DNA of 64,000 nucleotides from Heloderma charlesbogerti (Eukaryota > Chordata > Lepidosauria > Squamata > Helodermatidae): assembly GCA_026122225.1 (NCBI GenBank), contig JANEZZ010002695.1, positions 62,001-126,000 on the forward strand, given 5' to 3'. Below the pieces are notes generated by a model. The model saw nothing but the letters and a program-made list of their open reading frames with translations. It ran no database searches and was not told the origin of the DNA. Below are positions 1 to 11,187 of the stretch, piece by piece. Each line of letters begins with the position of its first letter. Position 1 is the stretch's first letter. A program made the position numbers and the translations under genes.

Positions 1-6
1 TTTTTT

Positions 7-983
7 TAGGGATGTCAGAGAATTTCGCCACGAATCTCGGGGAGGCCGAATGCCAGTGCATTCAGCCCCCCAAAATCGGTGGTGAAATGGTCTGCCCCCC
101 CCCTCCGGGATGGGACTTACCTTGGGTGAATCTTCCTGGCAGCGGCGGCTCCAGCAGCAGTTTGGCAGCAGTTCAGCGGTGGCCACAGCTGTGGCAGCCG
201 GTCTTCCAACCGGCTGCCGCTGCCACCATTTCCAGTAAAAAAAAACAACACACAAAAAGTGATAGGCTACATAAAGATTTACGTAGCCTATCATGGCTAG
301 ATTTTTAAAAAATACCGTGATAGGCTACATAAATGTTTACGTAGCCTATCACGGCTGATTTAAAAGGAAAAAACACGCGCGTACGCAAATGGCGGCACCC
401 ATGGGCGCCGCCATTTGCGTTCCTTATTTTGACATGTCTTAGTCTACGTAAACATTTATGTAGACTAAGACAGCGAAAATAAGGGGAATGCAAATAGTGT
501 AGACGCTACGCTATTTGCGTTCCCGTTATTTTCGCCATCTTAGTCTACGTAAACATTTACATAGACTAAGACGGCGAAAATAGGGGGAACGCAAATAGCG
601 TAGATGCTGCGCTATTTGCGTTCCCCTTAGTTTCGCTGTCTTAGTCTACGTAAATGTTTATGTAGACTAAGACGTGTCAAAATAAGGAACGCAAATGGCG
701 GCGCCCATGGGCGCCGCCATTTGTGTACATGCGTGTTTTTTTTCCTTTTATATCAGCCATGATAGGCTACGTAAACATTTACGTAGCCTATCACGGCTGA
801 CTGCATGGACGCAAACGGTGGCAGCTACAGACGCTGCCATTTGCGGACCTGGCCGGCCAGGATTCGGGGGGGGAGGGATGGAATGCCTCCCCCCCGGCCA
901 GAATTTTGGGGGGAGGGACGGAGCGCCTCCCCCGCACCTCGATTCAATTTCATTGAAAGGTAAGTGACTTTCGTACATCCCTA
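7..983 (+). mobile_element. Pal-hAT element 1 (A to B, full length)
   Basis: It begins TAGGGATGTCAGAG and ends TTCGTACATCCCTA. The A end (to about 235) holds a donor-like AAGGTAAGTCCC reading outward. Then come two copies of the GTGATAGGCTACGTAAA palindrome, a mirrored ATGGCGGC palindrome, and three TAGTCTACGTAAAC palindromes alternating with AAATAGCGTAGACGC-type ones. The B end has AAAGGTAAGTGAC at 955-966. The right flank is ATGTTTTT and the left flank shows only TTTTTT because the window starts there, so the duplication can be checked over only six bases (five agree). It encodes no transposase. Confidence 0.88.
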
Positions 984-2258
984 ATGTTTTTCCTGATTCA
1001 GGAACACAAATGAGATGCAATGAGTTCAAAGGAAGAATTCAGAGCACCTCAATGAACTCGAACATGGCATGTTTGCCCATCCTTAATCCTAGTCAAGGGC
1101 TCAAGGCCTTCTTCAACAGGCACTCCTCCAGGTGCCTCCAACAGGGCGGGTGTCAGGGGGTTGGAACTGTCAGACACCTTCAAAAACCCACATCCTAGTA
1201 AAAAGCACACTGCGGATCCTTGTAGCCACTTGGTTCTGCCTCTCCACCTCCTTGCTATTGCTCCCCTCTCTTCATGAGTGAGCAGCAAGAAGAGCCAGGA
1301 GAAGGGCAATAACCACCAATATTGTTTGTTCTCAGGGCTGGTCCTGTCATTAGGCAGGGTGAGGTAGCTACCTCAGACAATTGGATGCTGTAGCACAGGG
1401 GACATATCTGGGGGACAGACTTATATGTGCTGTATGATCCACCCACTAAGCTGTCCTATTGCCTTTAGGGATGATGGAAGACACCATCCCATCACAAGTT
1501 GACACCATCCCATCAAATAAGAATCCATTGCCTGTCCATTTGGCTTCTGTCCATGGGATGGGAAGGCCATCTTGTTCTTCACCTCAAACAGCAATATGTT
1601 CAACCCTGCTTATTCTTCCTTTGATTGGGCCCATAAGAGGAGGCAAGCAAAAGGGTAGGGAGGATGAAGAGGTGGGGTGTGTGTGAGACCATCTTGCCCA
1701 AGAGCCCCCAAAACCTAATTTGTGGTCAAACTGACAAAGGAATGCATTTAATGAGTTTGTTTGGTTTATTTCTCCCACTTTGCCTTTAAAAATATATCTC
1801 AAGATTTTTATTTTTAAGTCCCTTGTTGGTTGCCTTAACTGTATCCCCCCACCTTTCGCCTCCTGTTTCTCCCTTGTTAAGATTGGCCTGAAAATTTAAT
1901 GCAGAGTGTTAATGTAAATTGCCTCAAGCATCAATTGGCATGGGGGCTCTGTATAAATAAAACAGTTATTACTTCCATAACAAAATGGCAAAATGTATAA
2001 GCAACATACTTCAATATTAAATTAAAGCAAGTATTGCTTCTTGAAGGACAGTAGCATACAAATAAGATACCATACATTTGTTCTTTCATGGTATAACATA
2101 GGCCTGAATATTCCAATTAAAAAACAGACAAGATCTTAAAGCAGAGCTGAAGCGTTAAGCTGCCTACATAGCATGTACAACAGCATTTTGATAAGGCTTG
2201 AAGAAGTTTGGTAGTTCTGTTTGTGTGTGTGTGTATGTGTTACTTTTTAGCAAAGGTT
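984..2258. other. No gene seen; mostly non-repeat sequence
   Basis: The short frames here have no recognisable domains. A CAGGGTGAGGTAGCTACCTCAG inverted stretch near 1357 resembles diffuse reptile repeats. A short GT run lies near 2221-2240. Confidence 0.5.
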
Positions 2259-2439
2259 ATTTGTTTATTTATTCATTTATAATTTTTCTTGGCCACCTTC
2301 CAGGGTAGAATCCCTCCCAAGGCAGCTTACATCAGTAAAATACATAAAAATATTAGTTAATAGTTAAAATATTAAAAGTGTTGAAAACATAAAAACAATA
2401 AAAACAGCAATAAAAACAACAATAAAAACAACAATGATG

Positions 2440-3298
2440 TAGGGGTGGACGAAAGTCGCTTACCTGTCGTCGAAGGCCGTTCGCGGTGGGGGGGAGCGCT
2501 TCGCTGCTCCCCCCGCGAAGTTCAGGCCGGGGGGGAGGCTTCCCGCCTCGCCTGGCCGAAATTCAGGCCGGGGGGGAGGCTTCCCGCTTCGCCCGGCCGA
2601 AATTCAGGCCGGGGAGGAGGCTTCCTGCCTCGCCCGGCCGCGAACGCGGAAGTAAAAAAAAAAAAAAAAAGCCCCCTGATAAAAAAAACTTTTTTTTTAA
2701 AAAAAAAGCGCGTACGCGAATGGTGGCCCCCATAGGGAGCCGCCATTCGTGTTCCTTATTTAGTGGCTGTCGTCTACGTAAATGTTTACGTAGACTACGG
2801 CGAAAATAAGGGCAACGCAAATAGCGTTGCCCTTATTTTCGCCGTAGTCTACGTAAACATTTACGTAGATGACAGCCACCAAATAAGGAACGGGAATGGC
2901 GGCTCCCTATGGGGGCCGCAATTATCCGTGCACACTTTTTTTTTTTTTTTTTAAGTCACCCGGGATAGGCTACGTGACGATTCACGTAGCCTATCACAGC
3001 TGACTTGGCAAATCTAGCCGTGATAGGCTACGGGACGTGTTTTTTTTTTTCTTTGATTGCAATGGCGGGGGCGGCAGCCGGTCGAAAGACCGGCTGCCGC
3101 TCCCGCCCCGCTCGAACACCGGACAAACCGCCAGCCGGACCCGCCGCCGGGAGGGACATTCAGGGAAGGTAAGTCCCGTCCCGGGGGGGCGGGGTGCGGG
3201 GGGGTGCGGAGGATTTCTCACCGAAACGTGTTCGGGGGGCCGAACGCGTTGGCGCTCGGCCCCCCGAAGTTTCGGGGAGAAATTCTCCGCCATCCCTA
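2440..3298 (-). mobile_element. Pal-hAT element 2 (B to A, full length)
   Basis: The perfect 8-bp duplication CAATGATG flanks it (2432-2439 and 3299-3306). The B end carries three tandem units of 41 bp (starts 2558 and 2599 are visible). The A end has an outward ATG at 3062 and AAG|GTAAGT with the GT at 3169. The subterminal A arm is a near-perfect long inverted repeat (TTCGGGGGGCCGAAC...). It inserted into the LINE 3' UTR. It belongs to the young subfamily with TAGGGGTGGACGAAAGT tips. Confidence 0.95.
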
Positions 3299-3643
3299 CA
3301 ATGATGTCAACAGCAATAACAGCAAAAATAGCAGTCATATCAAGAGAAGGTCAAGGTAAAATAATATGTTTTCAAGGCCTTCTTAAAAGTGTGCAATGAT
3401 GGAGCATGGTGGACCTCTGATGGCAGCTTGTTCCAAAGGTGTGGGGCCACTGCAGAGAAGGCGCTCTCACATGTGTTCACCCACCTGACTGCTCCACGAG
3501 TGGGCAAATGATAAGGGCCTCTCTTTCTGATCTAAAAATGTGGGCAGGCTGATATGGGTGTAGGTGGTTCTTCAAGTAACTTGGTCCCAAACTGTTTAAG
3601 GCTCTAAAGGTCAAAACCAGCACTTTGAATTGAGCTTGGAAAC

Positions 3644-4580
3644 TAGGGATGTATGAAAGTCACTTACCTATTTGCAGCTTGGCTTCGCGGTGGGAGGGAG
3701 GCACTTCACTTTTTCCCCCGAAGTTCAGGCGAAGGGGGGGAGGCTTCCCGCCTCGCTCGGCCGAAATTCAGGCTGGGGAGAAGCGCCCCGTCTCCACAGC
3801 CACGAAACAAAAAGTAAAAAAAAAAAGACCCCGTGATAGGCTACGTGATGATTTACGTAGCCTATCACGGCTAGATTTCCAAAGTCAGCCGTGATAGGCT
3901 ACGTAAATAGTCACGTAGCCTATCATGGGTGACTATGAAAAAAAAAGAAGAAGAAGTGCGTACGCAAATGGCAGCGGCCCATGGGCACCGCCATTTGCGT
4001 TCCTTATTTTGGCACGTCTAGTCTACGTAAAGATTTACGTAGACTATGGCGAAAATAAGGGCAATGCAAATAGCGTGCCCTTATTTTCGCCGTAGTCTAT
4101 GTAAATCTTTATGTAGACTAGACGTGCCAAAATAAGGAACGCAAATGGCGGCGCCCATGGGCCGCCGCCATTTGTGTACGCGCTTTTTTTTTCCAAAGTC
4201 ACCTGTGATAGGCTATATGATGATTAACGTAGCCTATCACGGCTGACTTTGGAAATCTAGCCGTGATAGGCTACGTAAATCGTTACGTAGCCTATCACGG
4301 GTGGGGGGTTTTTTTGCAATGGCGGCAGCGGCAGCCAGTCGGGAGACCGGCCACTGCCCCCGCCCACGCCGAACCACCGCCGAACCGCCGCCCATCCGCC
4401 GCCGAACCGCTGCCGAACCGCCACTGGGACCCGCCGCCCAGAGGGATATTCGTTGAAGGTAAGTCCCATCCCGGGGGGGGGCGGGGGGCTGGCGGAGAAT
4501 TTCCCAACCAACTTCAGGGGGCCGAATGCGTCGGCGCTCGGCCTCCCGAAGATTCGGGGAGAAATTCTCTGCCATCCCTA
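3644..4580 (-). mobile_element. Pal-hAT element 3 (B to A, full length)
   Basis: Tips are TAGGGATGTATGAAAGTCAC and TCTGCCATCCCTA. The flanks TTGGAAAC and TCAGAAAC match at 6 of 8 positions, and both mismatches are transitions. The interrupted LINE text (CACTTTGAATTGAGC... and CCACTGGTAGCCAGTGCAG) is continuous across it. The A end reads outward through ATGGCGGCAGCGG to GAAGGTAAGTCCC near 4459. Confidence 0.9.
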
Positions 4581-5011
4581 TCAGAAACCCACTGGTAGCC
4601 AGTGCAGTGTATAGACATTATATGATCGAATTGCCTCACCCCCACCAATACTTAGTTGGAGCTTCTGAACTGTCTTCAAAGGCAGCCCCACATATAATTC
4701 ATTATAGTAGTCCAGCCTGGAGGTGACTCGTGTGTGGATAACTGTGGCAAGGTCCATCCTCTCCAGATAGGGCTGCAGTTGGAGTACCAGCCTAAGCTGG
4801 TAAAAAGAACTCCTGGACACCACGGCCACCTGGGCTTGTCTGATTAGCTCAGAGTCCAAGAGGACTCCCAGACTGCACACTTGGTCTTTCAGAGGTAGTG
4901 CAACCTCATCTAAGGCCAGCTGTAAACCTCCATCCAAAGTAGTCGGTTTCCCAACCCACACTACTTCCATCTTGTCTGGATTAAGTTTCAGCTTGTTCAC
5001 CCTGATAAATC
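4581..5011 (-). pseudogene. LINE reverse-transcriptase C-terminal fragment
   Basis: The minus-strand frame shows NKLKLNPDKMEVVWVG, then SLGVLLDSELIRQAQVAVV, TRVTSRLDYYNELYVGLPL and KTVQKLQL. This order is the C-terminal half of an L2/CR1-type non-LTR reverse transcriptase, downstream of the catalytic YADD. No endonuclease or catalytic motif remains. The open frame runs to 5156 only by reading into unrelated sequence. I infer a dead fragment; the exact clade (L2, L3 or CR1) is not settled by eye. Confidence 0.85.
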
Positions 5012-5077
5012 TAGGGATGGGTGGATTCCCTACCTGTTGTTCCAGGGGGGAATCCACCCACAGGGGGAGGAGATCCG
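5012..5077. repeat. Small hairpin remnant with a TAGGGATG tip
   Basis: It starts TAGGGATGGGTGGATTCCC and folds back with GGGAATCCACCCA (13-bp arms, loop about 17 bases). It lies between the broken LINE and Pal-hAT 4. It could be a solo tip of a related element or filler from a rearrangement. Confidence 0.45.
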
Positions 5078-5927
5078 TAGGGGTGCACGAAACCCACTTA
5101 CCTGGTCTCGCAGCTTTTCGCGGTGGGGGGGAGGCGCTTCGCTGCTCTCCCTCCAAAGTTCAGGCCGGGGGGGAGGCTTCCCGCCTCGCCCGGCCAAAAT
5201 TCAGGCCGGGGAGGAGGCGCCTCACCTCGCCCGGCTGCAAAATAAAAAGTTAAAAAAAAATGCCCCCGTGATAGGCTACATGACGATTAACGTAGCCTAT
5301 CACGGCTAGATCTGCAAAGTCAGCCGTGATAGGCTACGTAAATCGTCATGTACCCTATCACGGGTGACTTAAAAAAAAAAAAAAAAAGCACGTACGCAAA
5401 TGGCGGCCCCCATAGGGAGCTGCCATTCCCGTTCCTTATTTGGTCGCTGTAGTCTACGTAATCTTTACGTAGACTACAGTGACCAAATAAGGAAGGGGAA
5501 TGGCGGATCCCTATGGGGGCCGCCATTATCCGTACAATCTTTTTTTTTTTTTTTAAAGTCACCCGTGATAGGCTACGTGACGATTCACGTAGCCTATCAC
5601 GGCTGACTTTGCAAATCTAGCCATGATAGGCTACGTGAATTGTCACGTAGCCTATCAGGGGGCGTTTTTTTTTTCTTTCATTGCAATGGCGGCGGCGGCA
5701 GCCGGTCGAAAGACCGGTTGCCGCTCCCGCCTCGCTCGAACACCCGCCGAACCGCCAGCCGGACCAGCCACCGGGAGGGACATTTGGTGAAGGTAAGTCC
5801 CGTCCTGGGGGGGGGTGCGGGGTGCGGGGGGGGTGCAGAGGATTTCTCCCCGAAACTTGTTCGGGGGGCCGAACACATTGGCGCTCGGCCCCCCGAAGTT
5901 TCGGGGAGAAATTCTCCACCAACCCTA
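5078..5927 (-). mobile_element. Pal-hAT element 4 (B to A, full length)
   Basis: The left tip is TAGGGGTGCACGAAAC, followed by CACTTACCTGG (an outward donor). Two 41-bp G-rich units follow. The right tip is CACCAACCCTA. Flanks GAGATCCG and GACTTCAG agree at only 5 of 8 bases, so the duplication is uncertain. The A end opens with ATGGCGGCGGCGGCAGCC at 5686 and reaches GAAGGTAAGTCCC near 5792. Confidence 0.87.
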
Positions 5928-6720
5928 GACTTCAGCTGGTGCCAACAAATAACAGAAGGTAGGCACCAGATAAGCCTCTCTGGGCTGGGCATTCCACAAC
6001 CAGGGTGCTACCACTGAAAAGGCCCTCTCCTTTGTAGCCACTTGCGTCACATCAATTGGTGGGGGCAGCCATAGGAGTGCCTTTGAAGATGATCTTATGG
6101 TCTAGCCATATGGAGGAGATGATCCTTCAGTTAACCTGGTCCAAACTGTTTAGGGCGTTAAAAGTTAATACCAGCACTTTGAATAAAGCCCTGAAATGGG
6201 CTGGCAACTAGGGCACATTGCACAGCACTGGTGCAATATGTTCATATTGACATAGGAAGCTGCCTTATGCTAAGTACAAGTATAATACTTATACCCTTGG
6301 TCCATCCAGCCCAATAATGCCAACACTGACTCTCCAGTGGTTCTCCAGGGTTTTTTCAACCCTACCTGGAGATGCTGGAGACTGAACCTGGGATCTTCTG
6401 CAAGCAAAGTATGTGCTCTACCTGAGCCATGCCTCCTCCCTTTTAGCATTCCTAACAATCCCATTTAACCGCCAATCCTGTTAACATTATGACTTCCCTG
6501 TGTTGGACCAGCTGAAGTTTCTGCCATTTTCAAAGGCAGTCCCATGAATAACACATTGCAATAATCCAAACAAGAGGTTTCCAGAGAGCATGGATAACTG
6601 TAGCCTGACTATTTCTGTCCACATAAGGTGGTAGTCAGACCATTTCACTATGGAACAGACTAGTCTGTGAATTTTGCCTATGGTGGCATTTGGAGGTTCG
6701 TCCTCATACAAAATAGATGA
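5928..6720 (-). mobile_element. Antisense L2-like LINE relic 2 (3' UTR), broken by a SINE
   Basis: It contains the same UTR landmarks as relic 1: GAGAAGGC-type text near 6018, CCAGCACTTTGAAT near 6172, and TTTTCAAAGGCAGTCCCA near 6529. It is more diverged than relic 1 and has no reading frame. A tRNA-derived SINE (6249-6450) splits it. Confidence 0.65.
6249..6450 (-). mobile_element. tRNA-derived SINE with CR1-like tail, antisense
   Basis: On the plus strand it reads ACATAGGAAGCTGCCTTATG (the tail), then CCTGGAGATGCTGGAGACTG, then GCTCTACCTGAGCCATG. The last is the complement of a degenerate box A (TAGCTCAGTGGTAGAGC in intact copies). This matches the reptile tRNA-Ala-like SINE with an ATGTT-type CR1 tail. 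It is old and probably not transcribed. Confidence 0.65.
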
Positions 6721-7204
6721 GGAATGTTCAAGGAAGCCATTACTGTCATAGAGATTCAGTGGTGTTCTCTCTCTCTCTCTCTCTCTCCACCTTAGATACT
6801 GTCTTGATCTGTCTTTAGAAGAATAGCTTTAATTCATTAAATTAACTTCTCCTTTGACAATTTTTCTCTTTCCTGGCCTTCTGCATGAGCACATAAAGCT
6901 TTGAATATGTCCCTGTGATTCTTTCAATTTGATTTTCTATAGGCTGGAAGGCACAGTAGATTGGTGTGATATTAATGGGCTTAATTGATATATAAGTCTA
7001 ATTTGCTTCCCACTCTTCATCATTAGGGCCACCAGCACGTATTGCAGTTGTCTTTTCTCTGTGGCCATCCTATTACCAGGCCCTAATTATAATTAAAGTG
7101 TATGAAGGCTGGTGTGGAAGTATTTCATTTGCTGGATAGCAGACAACTTTCTCTGGGTTTTTTTTGTATTATTTATATAGAAACATTAGAGTATATGGTG
7201 GTTT
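6721..7204. other. No gene seen; (CT)n at about 6768-6788
   Basis: AT-rich non-repeat sequence with one CT dinucleotide run. No frame longer than noise. Confidence 0.5.
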
Positions 7205-7206
7205 AT

Positions 7207-7472
7207 AGCTTAAAATATGGCTTAAAAGAGCCAGTGTGGTGGAGTGGTAAAAGTGTTGGCCTGGGAGCTTGGACATCCCATTTCTATTGTCTCTACTCAG
7301 GCATGGAAGCTCACAGGGTGACTTTGGGCCAGTCACAGACTTGCAGCCCAATCTACCTCGCAAGGTTGTTGTTGTGAGGATAAAATGGAGAGAAGGGGAA
7401 TAATGTAAGCTGCCTTGGGTTCCTTGCAATAAGAAAAAAGGTGGGATATCAATGCAATAAATAAATACATTC
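7207..7472 (+). mobile_element. Sauria-type tRNA-derived SINE
   Basis: The head is AGAGCCAGTGTGGTGGAGTG. The body has GGGTGACTTTGGGCCAGTCA, then GGTTGTTGTTGTGAGGATAA. The tail is GCTGCCTTGGGTTCCTTGCA followed by ATAAATAAAT. This is the squamate SINE whose 3' part resembles Bov-B. Box B is degraded. Confidence 0.85.
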
Positions 7473-8036
7473 ATACATACATAATAAAATAAGCAAAGCA
7501 AAATAAAACAAATAGACACCCTGAGGTGTCTACAATCTGAATTTTGAGAGAAGGGAGGGAGGGAGGGAGGGAAGGGAGAGAAATATTAGAACTGATATGG
7601 ATCTGCCTTATACAAAGACTTATTTGTCTATTTAGCCCAACAGACAGATGGGTGAGCACACAGTGAATCAGGCCCATCTATTTGACTTCTCGCATAGGCA
7701 TGATTTCTTTCTCTGCCTGCTACCATGTCCCTTAGAGAGAGAGAGAAGCCCTCACTTTAGAACCCATGAGTAGGTAGCAGGTGGCAGAAGCAAATCCCTT
7801 GAATATGAGGATTCCTTTCCTCTACCCACATGTTTGAAAACTGAACATGTTCCCAACTTTCCTTTTCTTCTGCAGATCATGGAGGTTGAACTACAATCCC
7901 CATTAACCTTGGTAGAAAGTACCAGCATAACTTTTTAACCAGAGATCATGAGGGTTGTTGTTCAATAGAATAATAATAGTAGTAGTAGTAATAGGAATAA
8001 TAATAATAGTAATAATAATAATAATAATAATAATAC
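7473..8036. repeat. Simple repeats: (GGGA)n near 7553 and (TAA/TAG)n 7968-8036
   Basis: GGGAGGGAGGGAGG occurs at 7555-7575 and a 69-bp TAA/TAG array precedes 8037. The stretch 7590-7690 (GGATCTGCCTTATAC... CACACAGTGAATCAGG) looks like an eroded antisense tRNA SINE. Confidence 0.7.
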
Positions 8037-9131
8037 ATTAGCAGCATCTTCTTTTTTCAAACAGAGGATAAAGGGGAGGCCCAGAAGGTCTCTGCCATCT
8101 TCAATGGAACCCTCTGCCACATGTTCCACTGTTCCAGGTCCAGAAGGTGAGTCTTTGCTCCTTGGAGAAACTGATCAATCAGAAGCGAGATGGGCACCAG
8201 CTCATGGTAGTCTGTGCTTGCCTTAGTTCTACCCTTTACTTCAAACAGGAGAACTCCCATTTGTAGTTCTCCTTCCTGCAAATGCTTCCCTGGTTATTAC
8301 CGGCAGAAGTTCTCCATCTTGGGTGAAAGACCTTTCCCGATACTCTCACCTGGGACACCATGCATGTTAAACATGTAACTCACTTCTGAATTATAGAATT
8401 ATAGAAACTAATAGGTGATCATTAGCACTGGACAAACAACCCTGAAGAACCTCAGTAGGTTAAAAACTTATTGTGTTCCAACTTTAAGCTGTTATCACAG
8501 GGTTGTTGTTGTTGCTTTTTAAAATGCATATTATACCTTACTTTCTTAGAAACCAACATGGGCATAGCCCCTGGTGTACCAAAAGCTACGACCAAGAAAT
8601 TCATTATTTGCCATGCTTGAATGTATCTCCAGATAGTGGACATTCCATCTGGAATGTATTCAGCATCCATGTTTGCTTTTCTGTGAGAAAAAGTCATAAA
8701 TAAACCTCAGGGAATATTTCAAATCAGGGATATTTGCATTGTTTTAAGGTGGCCCCATCAGTCTTGTCTACAATGATGCTTGAAATACACGTCTAAAGGT
8801 AATAGCACTTATTGTAACAGAAACAGCTGTACAAACAGCTCTGGATAAGAGGTATCCACCCACTGTATGCTTTCTTTTGACTGAGTGATTTGTGCCCTCA
8901 CAAATTTGTCTATTTATTTTTCCCACCTTTTCATACAGCTTTATCTCTGCACAAACATGAATCTGTTTTGGTCTGAAATGGCCATTACAAGTTACCATCT
9001 ACAGTGCAATGAAAAGTGATGTCTCCATTTTCACATGCTGGATAAGACCTGAGGTTTCTGTTCCATTTCCAGCAACAGCCAGCTAGGTGGTCTGGAAGTA
9101 CATACGTTGACAGGATTGTGAAGGTTCTGTC
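8037..9131. other. No gene seen; apparently non-repeat sequence
   Basis: Short frames on both strands lack domains or plausible splice context. No element of the families described here is visible. Confidence 0.5.
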
Positions 9132-10093
9132 TAGGGGTGGACGAAAGTCCCTTACCTGTCGTCGAAGGCCGTTCGCGGTGGGGGGGAGCGCTTCGCTGCT
9201 CCCCCCGTGAAGTTCAGGCTGGGGGGGGAGGCTTCCCGCCTCGCCCGGCCGAAATTCAGGCCGGGGGGGAGGCTTCCCGCCTTGCCCGGCCGAAATTCAG
9301 GCCGGGGAGGAGGCTTCCCGCCTCGCCCGGCCGAGAACGCGAAAGTAAAAAAAAACAAAAAAAAACGCCCCCTGATAGGCTACGTGACGATTCACGTAGC
9401 CTATCACGGCTAGATCTGCAAAGTCAGCCATGATAGGCTAAGTGAATTGTCACGTAGCCTATCATGGGTGACTTTAAAAAAAAAAAAAGCACGTACGCAA
9501 ATGGCGGCCCCCATAGGGAGCCGCCATTCGCGTTCCTTATTTGGTCACTGTAGTCTACATAAATCTTTACATAGACTACGGCGAAAATAAGGGCAACGCA
9601 AATAGCGTTGCCCTTATTTTCACCGTAGTCTACGTAATTTTTACATAGACTACAGCGACCAAATAAGGAACGCGAATGGCGGCTCCCTATGGGGGCCGCC
9701 ATTAGCCGTACGCGCTTTTTTTTTTTTTTTAAAGTCACCCATGATAGGCTACGTGACGATTAACGTAGCCTATCACGGCTGACTTTGCAGATCTAGCTGT
9801 GATAGGCTACGTTAATCGTCACGTAGCCTATCATGGGGGCGTTGTTGTTTTTTTTTACTTTTCTTGGAATGGCGGCGGCGGCAGCCGGTCGAAAGACCGG
9901 CTGCCGCCACCACCCCTGACGAAGACCTGCTGAACCGCCGCCGGGACCCGCCGCCGGGAGGGACATTCGGGAAAGGTAAGTCCCATCCATGGCAGGGGAG
10001 GTGGAGAATTTCTCCCTGAAACTACTTCGGGGGGCCGAATACGTTGGCACTCGGCCCCTCGAAGTTTCGGGGAGAAATTCTCCCCCATCCCTA
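9132..10093 (-). mobile_element. Pal-hAT element 5 (B to A, full length)
   Basis: Tips are TAGGGGTGGACGAAAGTCCC and CCCCCATCCCTA. Three B-end 41-bp units are present. Flanks GTTCTGTC and GTAGTGAT do not match. The right side continues as a CR1 fragment starting mid-sequence while the left is unrelated, so one flank was probably deleted or recombined after insertion. The A end keeps its outward ATG near 9869 and AAAGGTAAGTCCC near 9973. Confidence 0.88.
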
Positions 10094-10380
10094 GTAGTGA
10101 TGGCCACCAATTTGGATGGCTTTGAAAGGGGGTTGGACAAATTCCTGGAGGAAAAAGGCTATCAATGGCACTAGTCTTGATGGCTGTGTGCTACCTCCAG
10201 TGCCAGAGGCAGTGAGCCTATGTACACCAGTTGCTGGGAAACATGGTGGGAGGGCGCTGTTGCTCTCATGCCCTGCTTGTGGGTTCCTGGTTGACAGCTG
10301 GTTGGCCACTGTGTGAACAGAATGCTGGACTAGATGGACCCTTGGTCTGATCCAGCATGGCTCTTCTTATGTTCTTATAC
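10094..10380 (+). mobile_element. CR1 LINE 3' end
   Basis: It runs from GATGGCCACCAATTTGGATG, through GGTTCCTGGTTGACAGCTGG, to TGGTCTGATCCAGCATGGC and the terminal CTTCTTATGTTCTTAT repeat. Only the 3' UTR is present, with no frame. Confidence 0.8.
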
Positions 10381-11187
10381 AGGATTCAGTTCCACAATGG
10401 GGCTTGAAGTTTGGTTTCTCAAATCAAGATTGAGTTTGGGCATCAAAACAAGCCTGGCTGAGGTAGAGAACTGCAGAAAAGCAAGGGTGTCCCCCTTTGC
10501 TTCCCTTAACCAATCACTAAAGAGAATGTCATACGGCCTCCCCCTCTGTAAAAGCATTCTCAACCGTTTGATGTTGGCAACCAGAAGACTCCCTCTTGTT
10601 CTTGCTACCAGAAGCAGATCATTAAGTGGGACAACTCTAATGAATCTTCTTCTTCTCCTTCTCCTTCTCCTCCTCCTTCTTCTTCTTCTTGAACAACCAC
10701 AACAGGAATTTACAGTTGCTTTTGGATGAGCTATGGATTTATTTATTATATTTATTAGATGTCTTTTCAAATGAATTCTCCAGGCATTGGACAAATGGTA
10801 AGATTGTAAAACTTCACAATAATGCAATAAAAATCCAGTGTACTTAAAAAACAAACAAACCTTCAAACTCAGCCCATGATGATGATGATGATGATGACAG
10901 AAGTACCAACACAATGAATCAAGCCAAAGGCACCAAACCCAGCAAATGTCAAAATGCATAAACCACCATCAGTACACAGGAACTGAAATATGCAAGAATA
11001 TAAGTGCTCCACAATATGTTCTCTCTCATCCCTACTGCTATTACGAGAGTTCATTTCAACAAAGTTTGGCTGCAAATCTATACCCACTTACCTGGAAGAA
11101 ATCCCTATTGGACTTAATGGGACACTCTTCTGAGTAGACATGCATAGAATTACACTGTTCAGGGAAGCTATTCTGCCAAAGCGTTTG
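10381..11187. other. No gene; simple repeats and an antisense LINE-like 3' end
   Basis: (CTT)n fills about 10645-10691, and (GAT)n about 10878-10897. ATTTATTTATTATATTTATT at 10739 and the following text resemble an antisense LINE 3' end. A palindromic MITE remnant (CACTTACCTGGAAG ... TAGACATGCATAG) occupies about 11075-11155. Confidence 0.55.
11075..11160. repeat. Squamate palindromic MITE remnant (TTACCTGGGAGTAAG type)
   Basis: CCCACTTACCTGGAAGAAATC faces GGGACACTCTTCTGAGTAGAC across an imperfect dyad. Other copies here are near 18677-18755, 29690-29785, 57240-57290 and 63765-63845. Confidence 0.55.

Larger units (their letters stand above)
2259..5011 (-). mobile_element. Antisense L2/CR1-like LINE relic 1, interrupted twice
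   Basis: Reading the minus strand, reverse-transcriptase C-terminal sequence (4581-5011) is followed by a long 3' UTR (3307-3643) and a 3' end near 2259-2439 that contains the CCAAGGCAGCTTAC-type motif in antisense. The interruptions are Pal-hAT 2 (2440-3298) and Pal-hAT 3 (3644-4580). LINE sequence resumes exactly after each duplicated target site, so this copy is older than both insertions. It is 5' truncated at about 5011. Confidence 0.8.

Noticed and set aside
4050..4100. E2F-like GGCGAAAA/TTTTCGCC sites in the core
   Set aside because: The motif is short, differs from the full E2F consensus, and is explained by the palindromic module. No independent support.
4581..5156. A single 191-codon reverse-transcriptase gene
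   Set aside because: Only 4581-5011 is LINE. The upstream part of the frame comes from the hairpin remnant and Pal-hAT 4. Catalytic motifs are missing.
9132..10093. An 8-bp duplication for Pal-hAT 5
   Set aside because: GTTCTGTC and GTAGTGAT agree at only about half the bases, and one flank seems rearranged.
10375..10959. 194-codon minus-strand frame with an Arg run
   Set aside because: The Arg run is the (CTT)n microsatellite and the His run is (GAT)n. There is no gene context.
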